Source: Flavobacteriales bacterium
GTDB lineage: Bacteria; Bacteroidota; Bacteroidia; Flavobacteriales_D; Crocinitomicaceae
NCBI GenBank assembly: GCA_947475095.1
Contig: CANJLG010000010.1
Coordinates: 1-64,000 of the forward strand
Reading direction: 5' to 3'
Length of the DNA: 64,000 nucleotides
Shown: positions 59,031 through 64,000 of the stretch, piece by piece
How positions within the stretch are numbered: position 1 is the first letter of the stretch
Layout: each line of letters starts with the position of its first letter
Program-made: the position numbers and the translations under genes
The notes under the pieces: generated by a model
The model's input: only the letters and a program-made list of their open reading frames with translations
The model's database searches: none
What the model was told of the DNA's origin: nothing

Positions 59031-59696
59031 TTACCAAGCGATTGGCTTCTTGCCAACTACCTTTAAATATTGGTTTGCCTTACTAAAGTGTTGACAACCA
59101 TAAAAGCCACGATAAACAGATAATGGAGAAGGATGAGGAGCTGTAAGAATCAAATGTTTGGATTGGTCAATCAATGGAATTTTTTGTTGCGCCCTTGCTC
59201 CCCATAGCATAAAAACAAGGTGCTGACTTTCGGTAGAAATTAGTTCAATAATCGCATCTGTAAATTTCTCCCACCCTATCTTTGAATGGCTATCTGGCTT
59301 ACCTTCTTCAACAGTAAGGATTGTATTTAGTAACAAAACGCCTTGTTTAGCCCATGCAGATAAATTACCATTTACAGGTATTTCTTTACCAATATCGCTC
59401 TTTAATTCAGTGTAAATATTTTTCAAACTTTTGGGAATAGGAGAAAGAGGACTAACTGAAAAACAAAGCCCATTTGCAAAACTCTTTGTTGGATATGGGT
59501 CTTGGCCAAGAATGACCACCTTAACATTCTCTTTAGAAGTTAAATTAAATGCGGAAAAAACGTCGCTTTTAGGCGGGAAGATTTTGTCTGGCTTAGCTTG
59601 GTATTGTAAATCAATAATTTCGCACAAGCCTTTAAAGTAGACTTTCATTTCATCATCAAGTGCATCGAACCATCCTTTTTGGAGCAAGCTTTGCAC
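59031..59696 (-). CDS. ung: Uracil-DNA glycosylase
   Basis: The 221-residue enzyme has VVILGQDPYPTKS with the catalytic Asp66 and the water-activating loop, GVLLLNTILTVEEGKP, FMLWGARAQ and the leucine loop region APHPSPLSVYRGFYGC. It removes uracil from DNA. The start is GTG, 2 bases after the acyltransferase gene's stop, so the two are translated from one transcript. Confidence 0.95.
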   Translation of the reverse strand: MQSLLQKGWFDALDDEMKVYFKGLCEIIDLQYQAKPDKIFPPKSDVFSAFNLTSKENVKVVILGQDPYPTKSFANGLCFSVSPLSPIPKSLKNIYTELKSDIGKEIPVNGNLSAWAKQGVLLLNTILTVEEGKPDSHSKIGWEKFTDAIIELISTESQHLVFMLWGARAQQKIPLIDQSKHLILTAPHPSPLSVYRGFYGCQHFSKANQYLKVVGKKPIAW

Positions 59697-59698
59697 GC

Positions 59699-61030
59699 TT
59701 ATGATTTTAAAATCGAATGAATAGAACGTTTTAATCGATCGGCAGTATCGTTAAAAGAGGATAAATCGAGCTTTCGAACTTTTAGATAGCGATAACAATG
59801 TATCGCATGAATTTTCCATGCATAGGCCATAAAAGCATAAAACCAAATAAAAAAGTAATAGGAAAAGGCAATTAAATATGCATAAACTGAACCTAGACAT
59901 GCAAAATAATGGGCAATTAAAAAAATAAAAGGAATATTGACTATACCAACAAGAGCGAGTAGTATGATTAATTTAGAGGAACCCCAAAAGACAGGTCGCT
60001 TAAATACTTTTTCGACAAATCGTTTCACCAGTAAATACCATAAACCAGCATGAATTAGACCTAGTAAAGCAAAGGGCAAACTAACTAACATTATTAGTAA
60101 GCGTTTAGGAATGCCCCAACTTTTACTTGCGTTAAGGTAACGTTCATTTTCAGAAATGTTTAAAGAAGCTAAACCATTAAAATAAGCCGTAATTTCGGAT
60201 TTAAGGGGCTCTAATTGCACTAACTCTTCTTCTGATTTATCGTTTAATGATTTAGCTAGCTGCCTTCCATACTGATAGCGTTGCTCTAAAGAATATGAAT
60301 CGTCATAACACAAAGGATCCATACCCTGCCTAGTTAATTTCATCGCATGATCATGAAATTCTAACCACTCTTGATTTTCAACATGGATAATACTATTTTT
60401 AATATCGGCCTCTAAAATTGCCGTTAAAACAGAAATAATGCGACTTGGATTTTCTTCATAATCGCTGCGGTAGTCATTTAAGCAAATAGGATCGGCAGAA
60501 GCCAGTAATAATTCACTTCTTGCCATATTTGGGGCAGAATAATTACACCCAATGCCATTTACATAAACTTTATGCTCCCATTTCATTGCTTCTAAGGCAG
60601 AAAAACCAATGCGAAAAGCTCCTTTTTTAATGGGTTTAACACGTCTTATAAATACCTCATCGGTAAATCCTTCACCAAAAATTAATATATTTCCATTCTT
60701 CCTTATCAGTTCGCTTGTCTTCAAGAACACTTGCTTATTTTTTTCACGTGTATCACCACCATCTAATTGGCGATAAATTGGCAACATGTGAGCAGCGGTA
60801 AATATTGGTTTAAATATCGTTTTGAATACATCCGCTCTTGCCATAAAATGAACAACTCGCTTCCCATAAAGTGCAATCGCAAGAGGATCCATAAATGCTG
60901 CGGGGTGATTACTAACATAAATGGTTCTACCTAATCCTTTTCTTTTTATATTAAGTGTCCTAACCTTCTTAAAATAAAGGCGAAAACCTAAATTAAATAA
61001 TATATAAAAGGTTAAATAAAGAATTTTCAT
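59699..61030 (-). CDS. PlsC-type lysophospholipid acyltransferase-like membrane protein
   Basis: I start at MKILYLTFY (443 residues); an upstream TTG overlaps the promoter. The acyltransferase part has VSNHPAAFMDPLAIAL with the HX4D motif, ILIFGEGFTDE for the later EG motif, and FRIGFSAL. A second half contains two or three membrane segments at about 310-420 (LIMLVSLPFALLGLIHAGLW, IILLALVGIVNIPFIFLIAH), which goes beyond the 240 residues of a plain PlsC. Likely role: acylation of lysophosphatidate or a related lipid. It is the first gene of the pair with ung. Confidence 0.83.
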   Translation of the reverse strand: MKILYLTFYILFNLGFRLYFKKVRTLNIKRKGLGRTIYVSNHPAAFMDPLAIALYGKRVVHFMARADVFKTIFKPIFTAAHMLPIYRQLDGGDTREKNKQVFLKTSELIRKNGNILIFGEGFTDEVFIRRVKPIKKGAFRIGFSALEAMKWEHKVYVNGIGCNYSAPNMARSELLLASADPICLNDYRSDYEENPSRIISVLTAILEADIKNSIIHVENQEWLEFHDHAMKLTRQGMDPLCYDDSYSLEQRYQYGRQLAKSLNDKSEEELVQLEPLKSEITAYFNGLASLNISENERYLNASKSWGIPKRLLIMLVSLPFALLGLIHAGLWYLLVKRFVEKVFKRPVFWGSSKLIILLALVGIVNIPFIFLIAHYFACLGSVYAYLIAFSYYFFIWFYAFMAYAWKIHAIHCYRYLKVRKLDLSSFNDTADRLKRSIHSILKS

Positions 61031-61033
61031 AGT

Positions 61034-61041
61034 CAAAAATA
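61034..61041 (-). promoter_or_regulatory. Promoter -7 element, leaderless arrangement, PlsC-like gene
   Basis: On the minus strand TATTTTTG fits TAnnTTTG and ends 3 bases before the ATG. Confidence 0.5.
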
Positions 61042-61186
61042 GCCAAAAACAATTAAATAGAGAACATATAAAAGTACATCGTAAAGGGCATTAGTTTCAA
61101 TTAACAATTACTATGGTAAAACTTTTGGCTTATCGTTCATTTCAATTAGCGCGATATGAATAACTTAGTACTCAAGAAATTTGACG

Positions 61187-62152
61187 ATGAAAACAATTGG
61201 GATATTTTGCGGTGGCTTTTCCTCCGAATATGAAATTTCACTAAAAAGTGCAGATACAATTAAAAAACATTTACCTGACTCCTATTTAAGCTATAAGATT
61301 ATTGTTTCAAAGGGAAAATGGGAAGTAGAAATGGAACAAGAAAATGTACCATTCGATCTAAATGATTGCAGTTTTTTTATCGGTGATACAAAAAAAATAA
61401 TCGATGCTGCAATTGTCTACATTCATGGGGATCCTGGAGAAAATGGTAAAATACAAGCCATGCTTGAACTTCATGGTATTCAATATATTAATTCAGGGCC
61501 TTTAGCCTCCGCATTATCTTTCGATAAATGGTACTGCAATCAATTTTTAAGAGCCTTTAACATTCCCGTAGCAAAATCATTATTTTTATCGAAAGTTGAC
61601 CAATATCATCCGAGTGAAATAGTTGAATCATTGGGCTTACCGATATTTATTAAACCATCAGATTCCGGTTCCTCGTATGGAATATCGAAAGTCAAAATAA
61701 TCGAAGATATACCGAAGGCTTTACAGTTTGCATTCAACGAAGGAAGAACTGTTATCATTGAATCTTTTTTAGATGGAATTGAGGTTACATGTGGTGTTTA
61801 TCGATCATCTAATGGACTTGTTGCTCTTCCATTAACAGAGATTGTTTCAGAAAACGAGTTTTTTGATTTCGAAGCAAAATACCAAGGGAAGTCAAGTGAA
61901 ATTACTCCCGCTCGTATTTCTGAGGAGCTTAAGATTGAGGTACAAGCGATGGCGAAAAAAATATATGAACTATTACAACTTAAATCCATCGCTAGAATTG
62001 ATTTTATGCTCGTTAATAATCAGCCATATGTTATTGAGGTAAATACCACACCAGGGTTTTCTGCAGCATCAATCGTTCCTCAAATGCTATCATCAGCAGG
62101 AATTTCATTAGGTGATTTTTGGGGAGAAATTATTTCTATTGAATTGAATTGA
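61187..62152 (+). CDS. ddl: D-alanine--D-alanine ligase
   Basis: I use ATG MKTIGIFCGGFSSEYEIS (321 residues), two codons into the frame. The ATP-grasp ligase has IGIFCGGFSSEYEISLKSA, VYIHGDPGENGKIQA, the substrate loop IKPSDSGSSYGISKV, GVEVTCGVY and IARIDFMLVNNQPYVIEVNTTPGFS. It makes D-Ala-D-Ala for peptidoglycan. It converges with dacB, whose product removes the same residue, 6 bases apart. Confidence 0.95.
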   Translation: MKTIGIFCGGFSSEYEISLKSADTIKKHLPDSYLSYKIIVSKGKWEVEMEQENVPFDLNDCSFFIGDTKKIIDAAIVYIHGDPGENGKIQAMLELHGIQYINSGPLASALSFDKWYCNQFLRAFNIPVAKSLFLSKVDQYHPSEIVESLGLPIFIKPSDSGSSYGISKVKIIEDIPKALQFAFNEGRTVIIESFLDGIEVTCGVYRSSNGLVALPLTEIVSENEFFDFEAKYQGKSSEITPARISEELKIEVQAMAKKIYELLQLKSIARIDFMLVNNQPYVIEVNTTPGFSAASIVPQMLSSAGISLGDFWGEIISIELN

Positions 62153-62158
62153 ATTGAC

Positions 62159-63610
62159 TTAATATTCTGCCAAAGCATTTAATACTACCGCCATTTTATT
62201 TATTAATTGAGAGGTAGAGCAAGAATAATTGTTTACACAAAAAGAAAAGGCTACTTTTTTTCCAGAAATCGTTTCCACGTAGCCAGCATACGCTTTAACT
62301 TTATTGAGAGTGCCGCTTTTAGCTATAACCCTTCCCTGACCAACTTGACCTTTACATATATTTCTTAAGGTTCCTGATACGCCAGCGACAGGTAAAGTTG
62401 ATTTAAAATCAAGAAAGTTGGGCGATTTATACATAAATTCTAATAAGTCACAAAAATTAGTTGCTGAAATGGCATTTAAGCGAGATAACCCGCTTCCATC
62501 ATTAATTTTCATATTTGTAAGGTTTATTTTTTGATCCCAATAACCCCTCAGTACTTTTAAACTTGAGCTGGTCGATCCATCACCAGTTTTAGCATAGCCT
62601 AAATAATCTAGTAAGCCTTCGGCGAAAAGATTTACACTTTTGAGATTTGTCCAGTATGCGACATCTTTAATACTCTTTCCTGGTTGAGAAAATAGCAAAT
62701 GAAAATTTTCAGAATAATCATTTTCTAACTTAGGAGATAATAACCTATATCCATTTGCTCTATTGTCAACTGTTATACCTTTTTGCTTTAAAACCGCCGT
62801 CCATTCCTTGGCTAACTGATATTCCGAATCGGGCAAACTTCCTTTTACTTGAAAAGCATTTCTATTCGCGGGGATAGTGCCTCTTGCTTTTCTATTTAAT
62901 GAAAAAATCTTCCCATCTATATAACAATCATCACTACTACTTGCCACCGCAGTAACAGCACAATTCATTACTAAACTATCAACCTTCGGAAATATAGTTA
63001 CTAACTTGGCTTTGCTACCAGCACCACCAGTTTGAAAATTAAGTTTTATCATGTTGTCATATAAATTAATGCCTGCATGAGGCGCCCCGAAGTAATTACC
63101 AATATCATCGTCTTTCCAACCAATTGGCGGACCGTCGTAACCATAAGCTGAACCATCCGCAATAACAGCTCCTTCGATTCCTTTAATGCCCATTAAAATA
63201 ATAGAATCCGTCCAATTAGATAAGAAATCAAATTCGTGTCCTTCAGAATTAAAATAAGAACTTCCCATTGACACATCACCCGACCCTCTAATCCATAAAT
63301 TACCATGTAAAATACCATTTTGATCAATTGGGCCATCCGCATATATTCGTGTTACGGGAGTATAATTTTTACCCAGAACCTCAAAAGCGGTTGCAGTTGT
63401 AAAGAGCTTAGTTGTAGAGGCAGTAACGAGTGAACTATCTTTCATATATGAACCGATTATTGAATCTGATTCCAAATCGATAGCCAAAAAAGATAAACGC
63501 CCTGATTTCATTATGGGATCAGCCGCAAAAAGATTGATAGCCTTTTGAGCCTTTTGAGCATTAGCATTAATTAGGAAAAATAATGAAAATAATAAAATGT
63601 ATTTTTGCAA
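62159..63610 (-). CDS. dacB: D-alanyl-D-alanine carboxypeptidase/endopeptidase, PBP4 type
   Basis: The 483-residue protein starts with a signal peptide MQKYILLFSLFFLINANAQ. The motifs are SxxK in TASTTKLFTTA, SxN-like in GSGLSRLNAIS, and KTG-like in IAKSGTLNKVKAYAGY. The inserted domains of PBP4 are present. It trims or cleaves cross-links in peptidoglycan. I find no in-frame ATG between the last upstream stop and this position; the start codon is TTG. Confidence 0.9.
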   Translation of the reverse strand: MQKYILLFSLFFLINANAQKAQKAINLFAADPIMKSGRLSFLAIDLESDSIIGSYMKDSSLVTASTTKLFTTATAFEVLGKNYTPVTRIYADGPIDQNGILHGNLWIRGSGDVSMGSSYFNSEGHEFDFLSNWTDSIILMGIKGIEGAVIADGSAYGYDGPPIGWKDDDIGNYFGAPHAGINLYDNMIKLNFQTGGAGSKAKLVTIFPKVDSLVMNCAVTAVASSSDDCYIDGKIFSLNRKARGTIPANRNAFQVKGSLPDSEYQLAKEWTAVLKQKGITVDNRANGYRLLSPKLENDYSENFHLLFSQPGKSIKDVAYWTNLKSVNLFAEGLLDYLGYAKTGDGSTSSSLKVLRGYWDQKINLTNMKINDGSGLSRLNAISATNFCDLLEFMYKSPNFLDFKSTLPVAGVSGTLRNICKGQVGQGRVIAKSGTLNKVKAYAGYVETISGKKVAFSFCVNNYSCSTSQLINKMAVVLNALAEY

Positions 63611-63688
63611 AATCTGATTTTTCTTGTAAAAATCGATATTTAATTTAATTATTCATAGTTAATTTCTTAAATCCACAGGAAAACTTTT

Positions 63689-64000
63689 ATGTCGGATACA
63701 AAAAAAATTAAAATATTGAGAATAATTAATCGCTTTAACATAGGCGGGCCTGTTTATAATGCCATTTTACTGAGTGCATATATGCCCGAAGAATATGACA
63801 CCTTGCTGATTGGTGGCTTACCGGAAAAAAATGAAGAAAATTCAACATATATAGCAGAAAAATATGGTGTTAATCCACTATTAATTTCAGAAATGCAGCG
63901 GGAACCGAATTTTAAAAACGACCGAAAAGCCCTCAAGAAAATAAAAGAAATTATCTTAGCCTATCAACCTGACATTGTACATACCCATGCCTCAAAAGCA
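63689..64000 (+). CDS. Glycosyltransferase family 4 protein, N-terminal part (runs off the window)
   Basis: The first 104 residues are visible. KIKILRIINRFNIGGPVYNAILLS is the typical GT4 N-terminus, followed by YDTLLIGGLPEKNEEN and YQPDIVHTHASKA at the end, which is the end of the first Rossmann-like half. The family uses nucleotide sugars and a GT-B fold. The donor-binding half lies outside the window. It starts about 80 bases after the divergent dacB start. Confidence 0.85.
   Translation, partial: MSDTKKIKILRIINRFNIGGPVYNAILLSAYMPEEYDTLLIGGLPEKNEENSTYIAEKYGVNPLLISEMQREPNFKNDRKALKKIKEIILAYQPDIVHTHASKA

Overview
The window is an AT-rich chromosomal segment from a member of the phylum Bacteroidota, most likely order Flavobacteriales (a Crocinitomicaceae or Cryomorphaceae type is plausible). 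The evidence is in the sequence: TAnnTTTG promoter -7 elements, type IX secretion (T9SS) sorting domains, PD40/OmpA fusion proteins of the PorE type, a TonB receptor with a carboxypeptidase-like N-terminal domain, a YfhO membrane protein, very long S16 and signal peptidase I, and the parA-parB-DUF5683-dapB-lepB-wbqC gene order. Most of the window is housekeeping. Accessory DNA is limited to a nonulosonic-acid (pseudaminic acid-like) locus and a few small scars and repeat patches.

Positions 1-8761 form the sugar locus. It starts with the tail of a PseB-like dehydratase, followed by a PseI-like synthase fused to a PseF/SpsF-like cytidylyltransferase, an SGNH hydrolase, a tandem GNAT protein, a second PseI-type synthase, two glycosyltransferase-type genes and a pseudaminic-acid-associated methylase. 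The run is broken at 4600-6300 by the 3' tail of a tyrosine recombinase, a truncated BRO-N gene, two lipoprotein genes and an imperfect palindrome. This is the most unusual part of the window.

Positions 8776-25700 hold yfhO, a sigma-54-type response regulator without a DNA-binding domain, pcm, a sugar epimerase, an MFS transporter with a small membrane partner, a four-gene minus-strand run (PagL-like deacylase, head-GIN lipoprotein, beta-barrel, xth), mazG, a small MscS-like protein, an acyltransferase apparently inserted next to lhgO, and several orphan genes. Positions 25787-37180 hold a DbpA-like helicase, a PorE-like protein, rplS, an FHA protein, the parA-parB-DUF5683-dapB-lepB-wbqC operon, a beta-barrel protein and aroK.

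Positions 37281-39631 contain tRNA-Lys(TTT), whose 3' end and terminator hairpin are repeated downstream in a patch that surrounds one orphan lipoprotein gene. Positions 39632-48921 hold a TonB-like protein, rimO, a TlyA-like protein with a degraded SAM motif, a CotH/lamin-tail T9SS cargo, a GH3 glycosidase lipoprotein, and rpsP-rimM with an extreme acidic S16 tail. Positions 48974-64000 hold a TonB-dependent receptor with a secreted partner, queE, a second PorE-like protein, a UbiA prenyltransferase, maf, an OmpA protein, hemE, ung, a PlsC-like acyltransferase, ddl, a PBP4-type dacB and the start of a GT4 glycosyltransferase.

Several genes (mazG, the PagL-like gene, the DbpA-like helicase, dapB, hemE, the PlsC-like gene) have the -7 element only 3-6 bases before the ATG, which predicts leaderless mRNAs. 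I see no CRISPR array, intact insertion sequence, rRNA or intact prophage.
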